A stretch of 64,000 bases of DNA from Clostridium facile (GTDB taxonomy: Bacteria > Bacillota > Clostridia > Oscillospirales > Ruminococcaceae): NCBI RefSeq assembly GCF_014297275.1, contig NZ_JACOQK010000001.1, positions 1,426,001 through 1,490,000 of the forward strand. The letters run 5' to 3'. Made by a program: the position numbers and the translations under genes. The stretch's first letter is position 1, and each line of letters starts with the position of its first letter. The notes below the pieces were generated by a model. It did not search any database and was not told the DNA's origin. It saw only the letters and a program-made list of their open reading frames with translations. This document shows positions 1 to 7,758 of this stretch, piece by piece.

Positions 1-455
1 AATATGGCTGGGAATTTATATCCCATACCATATTGAATATAATACATGGGGCCACCAATATATTCCCCTTTTCCGTTTTTCTTTCGGTAATAAACCGCCA
101 GCAATACCTCCGCATATTTGGTCATCATCCCCAAAATAGAACTGACCCACATCCAAAAAATAGCACCTGGACCTCCAGTAACAATCGCGGTGGATACCCC
201 AACAATATTTCCTGTTCCTAATGTGCCAGCCAAAGCGGTTGATACTGCCTGAAAGGGGGTAATTCCTTGTTTTGATTTTGGTTTTTTTTCAAATAAACTT
301 CCAACTGTTTCCCTACACATTCTTCCAAAATAGCGGATTTGAAAAAAACCAGTTCGGACAGAAAAATACAGCCCAATCCCCAATAAAAACAAAAGCATTA
401 CCGGACCCCAAACAATCCGACTTAATCCATTATTGATCTGTTCTAAAAGCCCCAT
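1..455 (-). CDS. Sodium:alanine symporter (AGCS family), N-terminal part
   Basis: This is the first ~151 residues of a membrane symporter that imports alanine or glycine with Na+; the rest lies beyond the window edge. Translating the minus strand from the ATG at 455 gives a hydrophobic first helix, a stretch with RYFGRM, and the family signature GTGNIVGVSTA, followed by GPGAIFWMW and GGPMYYI. A purine-rich GGGGGG ribosome binding site lies just upstream. It is divergent from the EamA gene across a 400-bp gap. The AGCS family is clear from the GTGNI and GGPMYY motifs; the exact amino acid carried is inferred from the family. Confidence 0.9.
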   Translation of the reverse strand, partial: MGLLEQINNGLSRIVWGPVMLLFLLGIGLYFSVRTGFFQIRYFGRMCRETVGSLFEKKPKSKQGITPFQAVSTALAGTLGTGNIVGVSTAIVTGGPGAIFWMWVSSILGMMTKYAEVLLAVYYRKKNGKGEYIGGPMYYIQYGMGYKFPAI

Positions 456-862
456 ATAATCCCCCCTTATCCCATATCTATTGCAGAAAGGGAAAGGGTA
501 GTACAAAATTTAGGCTTTTGCTTATTTAGTATTCCCATACGAAAAAGAAAAAACTATCTATATTTGATAATATAAATAGGCTTGTCACAGCAGTTTATAA
601 AAAATATTCCCGTCAATACGAATATCTGGGGCACCTTAGAATTCTATTTCTTCTCAAGATCTTCTTCAGGCTTTGATTTCATAACATTTTTTTGCAGTGC
701 GACTATTGTATTCTTTCTGAGTTCGTCCTATTTTAAAATTACTTGAAAAAAAACGATTCTTTGATATAATGATATAGGATTTAGAAGTATAGTGGGCAAA
801 TTTACAGAAAAAGAGAGACAACGTTTTCCCGCTTTACAGAGAATGCTTGAGGAGGAAACTAT
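456..862. other. Divergent intergenic region, 407 bp
   Basis: This AT-rich spacer separates the divergent AGCS symporter and EamA genes. A promoter for the rightward pair can be read at 743-770. I see no riboswitch consensus, RNA gene or credible short coding frame in the remainder. Confidence 0.6.
743..770 (+). promoter_or_regulatory. Sigma-A-type promoter for the EamA/ECF-S pair
   Basis: TTGAAA at 743-748 and a perfect TATAAT at 765-770 are separated by 16 bp. The GGAGG ribosome binding site and TTG start of the downstream gene follow about 80-90 bp later. Called by consensus only. Confidence 0.6.
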
Positions 863-1774
863 TTGAATAAAATTCAATCCAATTTTTGTCTTTTTTGTGT
901 AACGCTTTGCTGGTCAACGGAGGTCATTCTGCTTAAAAATATTCCTGCTGAAATTCCATCCATTTCGATTACCGCCATGACTAATTTTATCGGCTGTCTG
1001 ATTTTAATTGCCATCTTCTTTAAAAAAATCTTCCGACCCATTACAAAAAAGAATCTTCTGCGTGTGGCTGGGTTAGGAATCTTGAATATGACCTATAACC
1101 TGCTGATGCTGTTTGGACTACAATATCTCAATGTTTCCACCGGTATTTTTACCCTATCCATGACAACGGTAGTTCTTCCTGTTCTTCTTCTGCTCCGACG
1201 TCAGAAAATTCGAATCAACACTTGGCTTGGGGTAGGGCTCATATTGATAGGGATTCTGCTGGCGGTCAATCTGCACACTGACTTATCCCAGCTACCTGGA
1301 ATCGGGATTATGTTGGTGGTATGCCTGCTTCGGGCTTGGTACATTATTAAACTTAACGAAGCGGCAAAAGAGATGGAGCCAATACAGCTGTCCGCCCTTA
1401 TTTTAGGTGTGGTTGCAGTTCTATCCTTCCTCATATGGCTGTTTATCGAACCACGCACGGTTTTTGCTCTTTCCTACTCCTCCGAGATGCTCTCCAGCAT
1501 TTTTGTTTACAGTTATTTTATCTGTGCTTTTGCTACCGTCATAAATATTTTTGCGCAAAAGCAGGCGTCTGCCCGGACAGCTTCGGTGATCTATTCTCTA
1601 GAAATCGTCTTTTCCACCATCTTTTCCGCTACCCTTCCACCGATTCTGGTCGATCGTATTACACTAACACCCTCTTTGGTCATTGGTTGCGTTCTGGTAG
1701 CGCTAGGGGCGTTCCTGTCTGAATTTGATGCAACCGCTTTTGTTGTGGCTTGGAAACGGAGGTGGTCCGCATGA
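863..1774 (+). CDS. EamA/DMT-family transporter
   Basis: A 303-residue integral membrane protein with about ten hydrophobic segments, the size and pattern of the drug/metabolite transporter superfamily (two EamA repeats). These usually export amino acids, metabolites or drugs across the plasma membrane. The start is TTG at 863, supported by GGAGG at 851-855. Its stop overlaps the ATG of the next gene by 4 bp, so the two membrane proteins are probably translationally coupled. The substrate cannot be read from sequence. The C-terminus ends in a short basic tail. Confidence 0.82.
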   Translation: MNKIQSNFCLFCVTLCWSTEVILLKNIPAEIPSISITAMTNFIGCLILIAIFFKKIFRPITKKNLLRVAGLGILNMTYNLLMLFGLQYLNVSTGIFTLSMTTVVLPVLLLLRRQKIRINTWLGVGLILIGILLAVNLHTDLSQLPGIGIMLVVCLLRAWYIIKLNEAAKEMEPIQLSALILGVVAVLSFLIWLFIEPRTVFALSYSSEMLSSIFVYSYFICAFATVINIFAQKQASARTASVIYSLEIVFSTIFSATLPPILVDRITLTPSLVIGCVLVALGAFLSEFDATAFVVAWKRRWSA

Positions 1775-2373
1775 CACAAACTCAAAAAACACCTTTGGGA
1801 CGAAAAATTGGTAGATTTCTGTTTTTGGTCCTAATACATATGCTTCTTTCTCTCCCGTTTAAAGTCATGATTATGATTCCCGGATTTACCGATATCCGGC
1901 CAGTCACCTGCCTGCAGCCTATCTTCGGTCTGTTTTTCGGACAGACGGGGGCACTTGCTTTTGCGGTGGGTAATCTGATTTCTGATGTACTGTCCGACAG
2001 CTTACAGTGGTCTTGTATTGCCGGTTTCATTGCTAACTACCTGTATGTGGTGATGGTCTACAAATTATGGCACATGATTCGCAAAAAAGCCTTTTCCCTG
2101 CGTGACAGCCACGATTTTCTTGCATATATTGCCATAATTCTTATCTCCGCCGTGGTTCTGACCGTTATGATCTCCTTTGGCGTTTATGCCGTTCAGCCTG
2201 AAGTAGATCTTGTCACCTTAATCGGCACGATTTTTTGTAACAACACGATTTTTCCGATCATTCTTGGTGCACCGATTATGATCATCATGCAGGAAGAATT
2301 CCATCTTCTCGACCTGTGGACTCGGCGCAAAAAAGAAGAGTCCGCAGACGAAGACTCGCCTGCGGAAAAATAA
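1771..2373 (+). CDS. Predicted ECF transporter S-component
   Basis: A 200-residue membrane protein with about six hydrophobic helices. The segment DIRPVTCLQPIFGLFFG followed by a GNLISD motif resembles S-components of energy-coupling factor importers, where a helix-rich substrate binder docks onto EcfT/EcfA. ATG at 1771 is preferred because GGAGGTGG lies 5 nt upstream; an in-frame ATG at 1750 lies inside the previous gene. It carries no ATPase of its own, but an EcfA1-EcfA2-EcfT module is present at 53.3-55.8 kb. The substrate is unknown. It could also be an unrelated small membrane family. Confidence 0.6.
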   Translation: MTQTQKTPLGRKIGRFLFLVLIHMLLSLPFKVMIMIPGFTDIRPVTCLQPIFGLFFGQTGALAFAVGNLISDVLSDSLQWSCIAGFIANYLYVVMVYKLWHMIRKKAFSLRDSHDFLAYIAIILISAVVLTVMISFGVYAVQPEVDLVTLIGTIFCNNTIFPIILGAPIMIIMQEEFHLLDLWTRRKKEESADEDSPAEK

Positions 2374-2425
2374 TAAAAACAGATGTATATCATAGAAAAT
2401 GGATCGCTATATTTTGCATTTCAGC

Positions 2426-2458
2426 TCTCCACCCACTATAAAGTGGTGGAGACTTTTT
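2426..2458 (+). terminator. Terminator of the EamA/ECF-S transcript
   Basis: A CTCCAC...GTGGAG stem with a short ATAA loop and a one-base bulge, followed by a TTTTT run at 2454-2458. It lies about 50 bp past the S-component stop codon. Confidence 0.7.
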
Positions 2459-2470
2459 GTTATATGGAGA

Positions 2471-2496
2471 AAACAGCGGGAAAAATCCCGCTGTTT
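2471..2496. terminator. Bidirectional terminator hairpin
   Basis: A perfect 11-bp inverted repeat (arms at 2471-2481 and 2486-2496, GC-rich core CAGCGGG) with a 4-nt A loop. On the minus strand it lies just beyond the phosphofructokinase stop and runs into T-rich sequence, so it can end that leftward transcript. Confidence 0.7.
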
Positions 2497-2507
2497 ATTT
2501 GAGATAA

Positions 2508-3725
2508 TTAAAAACGAAAATAGGATGGAACACCGTTTTTATATTGTGGTGTATATTCCCCTTGAATCAGAGGTTCAATATATTCACGGATCGAATCAGA
2601 AACATCTGTACCGCCTTTGGTAATATATTTTCCTGGAACAGAACGCTGCTGGTTGGCAATCAAGTTAATATCACTAAGTCTGTATTCCAACTGGTATGGT
2701 GTATTGGAAATACGGTGGAAGGTAACCATTTTTCCCGTTTCCCCTTTGGAAGCAGCCATCACCCCCTCATATCCGGATTGGAAACTCTCATCAATATCCG
2801 TCTTAGAGAGCATATGGGCGGCACAACGTTGTAAGGTATTTAATTCGATGGCACGGGTTTTACAATGCAATACTTCTAACATATTGGTTAAAGCCTTTCC
2901 AGTACATTCCAACTGGCGGTGCCCAAACGCATCTACCTTTTTACTTGCCAATGAATCACAGATATAAGTACCTGTAGCATCCCGTAATCCTTCGGAAACC
3001 GCAATCACAACAGCATATTTCTGTGACATTTTTTCCTTTACATTATCCACAAACTGTTCCACATCAAATGGCCGTTCTGGCAAATAAATTAAATCTGGCC
3101 CATCACAGTCTTCCCCACGGGATAAACTGGATGCAGCGGTAAGCCACCCCGCATCACGTCCCATAATTTCCATAATTGTAACTGCTGGAAATGGATAAAC
3201 TGACGCGTCATAAATGACTTCTTTGGTAGCGGCAGCTATGTATTTAGCAGCACTTCCATATCCTGGCGTATGGTCTGTTAAAGGCAAATCATTGTCAATT
3301 GTTTTTGGAATACCAATAAAAGTAATATTGCTCCCTATTCTTGCTCCGTAAGAAGATAGTTTTTGGATGGTATCCATGGAATCATTCCCGCCAATATAGA
3401 AAAAATGAGAGATATCATATTTTTTTAAAATATCAAAAATTTTCTGGTATGTCTGCTCATCCTTTTCTACTTTAGGCAGTTTATATCGACAGGACCCCAA
3501 CGCAGAACTAGGCGTAATTTTTAATAATTGCACTTTGCTATCCGACCCCAACGTTTGGGACAAATTGATAAATTCCTCTTTTAATATGCCTTCAATCCCA
3601 TGCCGCATGCCATAAATTTTTTCAGCACCCAAATCTTTTGCCGCTTGAAAAACACCAGCTAAACTGGCGTTAATCGCTGAAGTAGGTCCTCCAGATTGCC
3701 CTACTACAATGTTTCCAATTTTCAT
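2508..3725 (-). CDS. pfp: Pyrophosphate-dependent 6-phosphofructokinase
   Basis: A 405-residue cytoplasmic enzyme of the phosphofructokinase family, interconverting fructose 6-phosphate and fructose 1,6-bisphosphate in glycolysis. Two positions mark the PPi-using type. GGNDS at residues 112-116 carries Asp where ATP-dependent enzymes have Gly (GGDGS). PKTIDND at 140-146 carries Lys where they have Gly (PGTIDND). The catalytic Asp is D144, and MGRDAGW follows. The length is above the ~320 aa of bacterial ATP-PFK and matches the longer PPi clade. GGAGA lies before the ATG. It appears to be transcribed alone, ending at the hairpin at 2471. Confidence 0.9.
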   Translation of the reverse strand: MKIGNIVVGQSGGPTSAINASLAGVFQAAKDLGAEKIYGMRHGIEGILKEEFINLSQTLGSDSKVQLLKITPSSALGSCRYKLPKVEKDEQTYQKIFDILKKYDISHFFYIGGNDSMDTIQKLSSYGARIGSNITFIGIPKTIDNDLPLTDHTPGYGSAAKYIAAATKEVIYDASVYPFPAVTIMEIMGRDAGWLTAASSLSRGEDCDGPDLIYLPERPFDVEQFVDNVKEKMSQKYAVVIAVSEGLRDATGTYICDSLASKKVDAFGHRQLECTGKALTNMLEVLHCKTRAIELNTLQRCAAHMLSKTDIDESFQSGYEGVMAASKGETGKMVTFHRISNTPYQLEYRLSDINLIANQQRSVPGKYITKGGTDVSDSIREYIEPLIQGEYTPQYKNGVPSYFRF

Positions 3726-3864
3726 TTTTACGTCTCCTTATAACTTTCAGTGTTATTTATCTTTGTTGTAAAGGGGCTTGCACAACGGCATTGCTGCAAT
3801 CCGCCCATAAATCCAAATATTATTTGGAGGATACACCCACATTGCCATTCCTACAATTTTCCCT

Positions 3865-5241
3865 TTAAGACTGAAATAATCGTTGAATTGCCTGCCGGAT
3901 ATTTTGTACCGGTATCAATTCAATTTGGCTTTCCGCTGGCAATACCAAATTCTTCATACATTGTTTTGGCAATACACAGCGAGTAAAACCAAGCTTTTCT
4001 GCTTCTCTCACTCTTTGAACTGCCCCGCTCACAGTACGGATTTCCCCTGTTAATCCAATTTCCCCAAAGGCAATTAACTGGTCATCGAGCGGGATATCTC
4101 GCAAACTAGAAATTAACGTCAACGCAATGGCAAGGTCTGCCCCAGGTTCATCTAGTTTCAACCCTCCAATAATATTGATATATGTATCTAGACTTCCAAA
4201 AAAGTAGCCCGCTCTTTTCTCTAGTACCGCAATGATCAGTGCCATCCGATTATAATCAAATCCGGTGCATGTCCTACGTGGATTGCCAAAACCGGTTTTG
4301 GTTACCAATGCTTGTACTTCTGCCATAATTGGACGGGAACCTTCCATCACCGAAGCAACACAGGTACCGGATACTCCTGTTGGTCGCTCCGATAACAACA
4401 GCATAGAAGGATTTAGCACCTCATGCAATCCATCGTTTCCCATTTCAAACACAGCAATCTCATTCGTAGAACCATAACGGTTTTTCGCAGCCCTTAAAAT
4501 ACGGTAAGAAAGGTTATTTTCCCCTTCAAAATATAGTACAGCATCTACAATATGTTCTAGTACTTTTGGCCCCGCGATATTTCCATCTTTATTTACATGC
4601 CCTACAATCCAAATGGGAATATCCTCTGATTTTGCCAACCGCATTAAAGCATTGGTACATTCCCGCACTTGGGTGACACTACCTGGAGAGGAAGGAACTG
4701 CAGCCATGTTCATGGTTTGGATGGAATCTATCATTACTAAATCAGGTTGCTCCTTCATAATTGTACTGGCAACCGTATCTAAATCCGTTTCCGATACGAT
4801 ATATAAATTAGGGCAATTTACCCCTAACCGGTTTGCCCTTAACTTTAATTGGCGAACGCTTTCTTCTCCAGAAATATATAAAATTTCTAGCTGTTCCCCT
4901 AGTCTGCCACAAATCTGCAACAGCAAAGTGGATTTCCCGATTCCAGGGTCCCCTCCTAGTAAGACTAAGGAACCCTTTACGATCCCTCCACCCAATACAT
5001 GGTCAAGTTCTTGAATCCCTGTATGATAGCGTACCTCATCCGTAACATCAATCTCAGTAATACTGGTAGGCGTAACCGCTGCCGCAGAAGAGATGGTAAC
5101 CGTACGTTTTCCTGCTGGTTCTGGAGCAGATGTTTGTAATTCAAATGTATTCCAAGCACCACAGTTGGGACATCTTCCATTCCATTTTGGAGTTTGATAT
5201 CCACATTCAGTGCAACAATATACTTCTTTTGTTTTTGCCAA
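3865..5241 (-). CDS. radA: DNA repair protein RadA (Sms)
   Basis: A 458-residue RecA-like ATPase/helicase that promotes branch migration in recombinational repair. The N-terminus has a four-cysteine zinc finger (CTECG...CPNCG), then a RecA core with Walker A GGDPGIGKST, the RadA signature KNRYG (usually KNRFG), and a C-terminal Lon-protease-like domain. The start is a TTG at 5241 preceded by AAAGGAG. It sits 21 bp after cwlD and probably belongs to the coaX-cwlD-radA transcript. Length and domain order are normal for the family. Confidence 0.95.
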   Translation of the reverse strand: MAKTKEVYCCTECGYQTPKWNGRCPNCGAWNTFELQTSAPEPAGKRTVTISSAAAVTPTSITEIDVTDEVRYHTGIQELDHVLGGGIVKGSLVLLGGDPGIGKSTLLLQICGRLGEQLEILYISGEESVRQLKLRANRLGVNCPNLYIVSETDLDTVASTIMKEQPDLVMIDSIQTMNMAAVPSSPGSVTQVRECTNALMRLAKSEDIPIWIVGHVNKDGNIAGPKVLEHIVDAVLYFEGENNLSYRILRAAKNRYGSTNEIAVFEMGNDGLHEVLNPSMLLLSERPTGVSGTCVASVMEGSRPIMAEVQALVTKTGFGNPRRTCTGFDYNRMALIIAVLEKRAGYFFGSLDTYINIIGGLKLDEPGADLAIALTLISSLRDIPLDDQLIAFGEIGLTGEIRTVSGAVQRVREAEKLGFTRCVLPKQCMKNLVLPAESQIELIPVQNIRQAIQRLFQS

Positions 5242-5262
5242 AATGATCTCCTTTATCTAAAT

Positions 5263-5970
5263 TTACACAGAAGCCTCATAAAAACGGAGGATTCCAGAAT
5301 ATAACGTAAACGCTACCTGTTTTTGATAGGTAGAGTCCAATAATTTTTTCGATTCTTCCGGGTTGGATAAAAACCCACATTCTGCTAACACTGCTACTGG
5401 TTTCGCATTCTGAATTAAATATACGCTGGAAGTAATCGGTTTTACCTGCCTGGTATTTTCCGGTTGTAAATTCGCTACAAATGCCTGCTGCAAAGACTCC
5501 GCTAACAATTTACTGGAGGCATTTTTTTCTCCATAAAATATCTGAGCCCCAGAATACTGGTTCTGTTCAAATTTATTTTGATGGACGCTGATAAAAATTG
5601 CCTGAGGGTTATCATTAGCAATCTCCAATCGCTTTTTGAGGTCAGATCTCTTTTTTTGTCGCAAGCTTTTAGCAGAATCGTCATAAATGGATACATCATG
5701 GTCTCGGGTTAAAATCACCTCAAACCCTGAGGCACGAAATAAATCTGCCAATTCCAACGAAATATCCAAGTTAATATTTTTTTCCACAGCTTGATACAAC
5801 CCTTCTGCTCCACCGTCTTCCCCACCATGACCAGGGTCTATGATAATTTGACGCTTTAACTGGGGTGTTGTCCCTACTGTGGTAACCGTCTTAATTTCAT
5901 GGATACAAAATAAACTGACAAATACAATCAGGCAAACCGAAACAACCACATATTTGCAGGAATGAAACAT
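5263..5970 (-). CDS. cwlD: N-acetylmuramoyl-L-alanine amidase, CwlD-like
   Basis: A 235-residue secreted or membrane-tethered zinc amidase (Amidase_3). An N-terminal hydrophobic segment (~8-25) precedes the catalytic domain. IIDPGHGGEDGGA supplies the first zinc His, a conserved Glu follows in AVEKNINLDI, the second zinc His is in SVHQN, and AECGFLSNPEE carries the catalytic Glu. In spore formers CwlD removes stem peptides to make muramic-delta-lactam in the spore cortex; size and single-domain architecture fit that role rather than a vegetative autolysin. GGTGAG lies before the ATG. It lies between coaX and radA. Confidence 0.85.
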   Translation of the reverse strand: MFHSCKYVVVSVCLIVFVSLFCIHEIKTVTTVGTTPQLKRQIIIDPGHGGEDGGAEGLYQAVEKNINLDISLELADLFRASGFEVILTRDHDVSIYDDSAKSLRQKKRSDLKKRLEIANDNPQAIFISVHQNKFEQNQYSGAQIFYGEKNASSKLLAESLQQAFVANLQPENTRQVKPITSSVYLIQNAKPVAVLAECGFLSNPEESKKLLDSTYQKQVAFTLYSGILRFYEASV

Positions 5971-6024
5971 AGATTCTCACCAGCTTTTCCCTTTTGCCTT
6001 ATATCTATGTCCCGTATTTTTATT

Positions 6025-6795
6025 TTATGCGTGACAAAAATCCTGATAAATTTTCATCAAACCTTCCAGCATCAATGTTTTGTCAATTTTATCAATGCAA
6101 TTAGAATTTTCATAAATCAAGGTAGATAGTCCCCCAGTAGCCACTACAAATGCTTTTTTGCCCAATTCATCATTCATTTTCTGGATTAAGTAAGTTACAG
6201 CACCTACATAGCCATAAACTGCACCGGATTGCATACTGGTTATAGTATCCCGTCCAATTACTGTACCAGGTGCCTGAAACTCAATAGTAGGCAGTTTTGC
6301 GGTATTCTGAGTTAACGCTTCTATGGAGATTTTAATGCCAGGATAAATGGTCCCGCCCTCATAAGCACCATCTTCTCCTACCAAATCGAAGGTAGTGGCT
6401 GTCCCAAAATCCACAATAATCACAGGACCGCCATATTTTTGAAAAGCGGTATAAGCACTGATTAAACGGTCTGCCCCTACTTCCTTTGGATTGTGATAAT
6501 TGTTTTTCATGTTAATTTGGATATTTTCTCCAACAATTAGGGGATCTTTACCAATATATTTCCGCATTGCGTTGGATACGGAAAACATCACCTGCGGCAC
6601 AACCGAACCAATGATAATATCCTCAATTTCATCCGTTGTTATCTTATGGATGGAAAAAAACTGCGTCATAAACAATCCAATTTCATCCGATGTTACAGTG
6701 CGGTTTGTTACCAAACGAAAATTAGCTTTTAATTGATTGTTTTCAAAAATCCCAAACTCCATATTTGTGTTGCCAATGTCCACTGTTAAAATCAT
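6025..6795 (-). CDS. coaX: Type III pantothenate kinase CoaX
   Basis: A 256-residue ASKHA-fold kinase that phosphorylates pantothenate in the first committed step of coenzyme A synthesis. Visible motifs are DIGNTNMEFG at the N-terminus (phosphate binding), GADRLISAY, and VDFGTATTFD in the middle, all standard for CoaX. The length is normal. AGGAG lies 8 nt before the ATG, and a consensus sigma-A promoter lies at 6824-6852. It is the first gene of the probable coaX-cwlD-radA unit. Confidence 0.95.
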   Translation of the reverse strand: MILTVDIGNTNMEFGIFENNQLKANFRLVTNRTVTSDEIGLFMTQFFSIHKITTDEIEDIIIGSVVPQVMFSVSNAMRKYIGKDPLIVGENIQINMKNNYHNPKEVGADRLISAYTAFQKYGGPVIIVDFGTATTFDLVGEDGAYEGGTIYPGIKISIEALTQNTAKLPTIEFQAPGTVIGRDTITSMQSGAVYGYVGAVTYLIQKMNDELGKKAFVVATGGLSTLIYENSNCIDKIDKTLMLEGLMKIYQDFCHA

Positions 6796-6823
6796 GGTAA
6801 ATCTCCTAAATTTTGATATTTTG

Positions 6824-6852
6824 ATTATACAATTTATTAGTAATCATGTCAA
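6824..6852 (-). promoter_or_regulatory. Consensus sigma-A promoter of coaX
   Basis: On the minus strand, TTGACA (complement of 6847-6852) and TATAAT (complement of 6824-6829) are separated by exactly 17 bp. The coaX start codon follows about 30 bp downstream. Confidence 0.85.
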
Positions 6853-6933
6853 CAATCGTCAAAGGAATAACACACATAATCCAGGCAGAAACCACGAATA
6901 ATAATACAAGAACGAATGAAAGGAGACCTTTTT

Positions 6934-7347
6934 ATGACACAAAGCGAATTGGAAAAAGAAATTTATAAAACAGCTTCTATGGGGGAACATGCCGCAGAGT
7001 CCATGCTGGCATACTCCCAATCTGCTGGAATCAAACGCAGCCTTACTTCCCAATTAAACCAATACCGGAATTTTAAAAGGAAAATTGAATCCGGTAATCA
7101 AATCCCCCAAGCCACCTCTTCCATGAAGGATAGAATGTTAAAAATGGGAGTTAAAATGAATTTAATGATGGATTCTACCCCAAGCCATATGGCAAAAATG
7201 ATGATTCAAGGTAGCAATATGGGAATCATTGATTTACAAAGCGCGTTAAACCATCATCCAGAAGCGCCCAAGGAACAAAAACAATTGGCACAGGATATGA
7301 TAAGTTTTGAACAGCAGACTATCGAAGCCTATAAAAAATATTTATAG
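6934..7347 (+). CDS. Helical protein of unknown function, clostridial type
   Basis: A 137-residue soluble protein with no signal peptide, predicted mostly alpha-helical, with charged/hydrophobic periodicity and a Met-rich middle (KMGVKMNLMM). The order (an EIYKTASMG helix, a Q-rich helix, a Met-rich helix, then SHMAKMMIQGSNMG and a C-terminal helix) resembles a four-helix ferritin-like bundle. I recall similar proteins across Clostridia, but no function. ATG at 6934 is chosen because AAAGGAG lies 8 nt upstream; the in-frame ATG at 6916 overlaps that ribosome binding site. It is 10 bp upstream of a 61-aa gene and probably co-transcribed with it. Confidence 0.75.
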   Translation: MTQSELEKEIYKTASMGEHAAESMLAYSQSAGIKRSLTSQLNQYRNFKRKIESGNQIPQATSSMKDRMLKMGVKMNLMMDSTPSHMAKMMIQGSNMGIIDLQSALNHHPEAPKEQKQLAQDMISFEQQTIEAYKKYL

Positions 7348-7357
7348 GAGGAAAGCT

Positions 7358-7543
7358 ATGAACACCAATAAATATCATGGAAACCGCACTAGGATTCATC
7401 CAGATGAAACAGTGGTACCACTATATGACGAAAGTTTTCCCGCAACTCAGTTTAAAAAAACCAAAAGCGGAAAGACAAAATACAGCCATACAGAAGATAA
7501 CGCCGTTTATTTAAGGGAATTTTCGATTGAAAACGAAAAATAA
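7358..7543 (+). CDS. Small unknown protein, 61 aa
   Basis: A 61-residue hydrophilic, basic protein beginning at ATG 7358, with AGGAGG at 7346-7352 directly overlapping the end of the previous gene. No membrane segment, cysteine pair or known motif is visible. It is called as real from the strong ribosome binding site, the tight spacing and the terminator-like hairpin soon after its stop. The function is unknown and presumably linked to the 137-aa partner. Confidence 0.6.
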   Translation: MNTNKYHGNRTRIHPDETVVPLYDESFPATQFKKTKSGKTKYSHTEDNAVYLREFSIENEK

Positions 7544-7587
7544 TCTGTCCTCCATAGTGTTCTCTTCTACACATTGTTTCATACTAT

Positions 7588-7617
7588 GCCATCTGAAACC
7601 ACACATTTTCAGATGGC
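7588..7617 (+). terminator. Hairpin after the two small unknown genes
   Basis: A perfect 11-bp inverted repeat (GCCATCTGAAA at 7588-7598 and its complement at 7607-7617) with an 8-nt loop, 44 bp past the stop. It lacks an immediate T-run (a TTTTTT stretch comes 20 bp later), so it is a weak terminator or processing element. Confidence 0.45.
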
Positions 7618-7661
7618 AATACATAAAATTGGTTGTTTTTTCAACAACTTTGTACCTCCGT

Positions 7662-7689
7662 TTGTTTTTATAAGATTTTATGTTATAAT
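7662..7689 (+). promoter_or_regulatory. Likely promoter of cls
   Basis: TTGTTT at 7662-7667 and a perfect TATAAT at 7684-7689 are separated by 16 bp. The start codon of cls is 70 bp downstream. Confidence 0.5.
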
Positions 7690-7758
7690 AATACTGTCTA
7701 TTTTAATAAACAACCCGCCTTTTCACCAGATAATACATTTTTCATAACGGAGGGAAAC

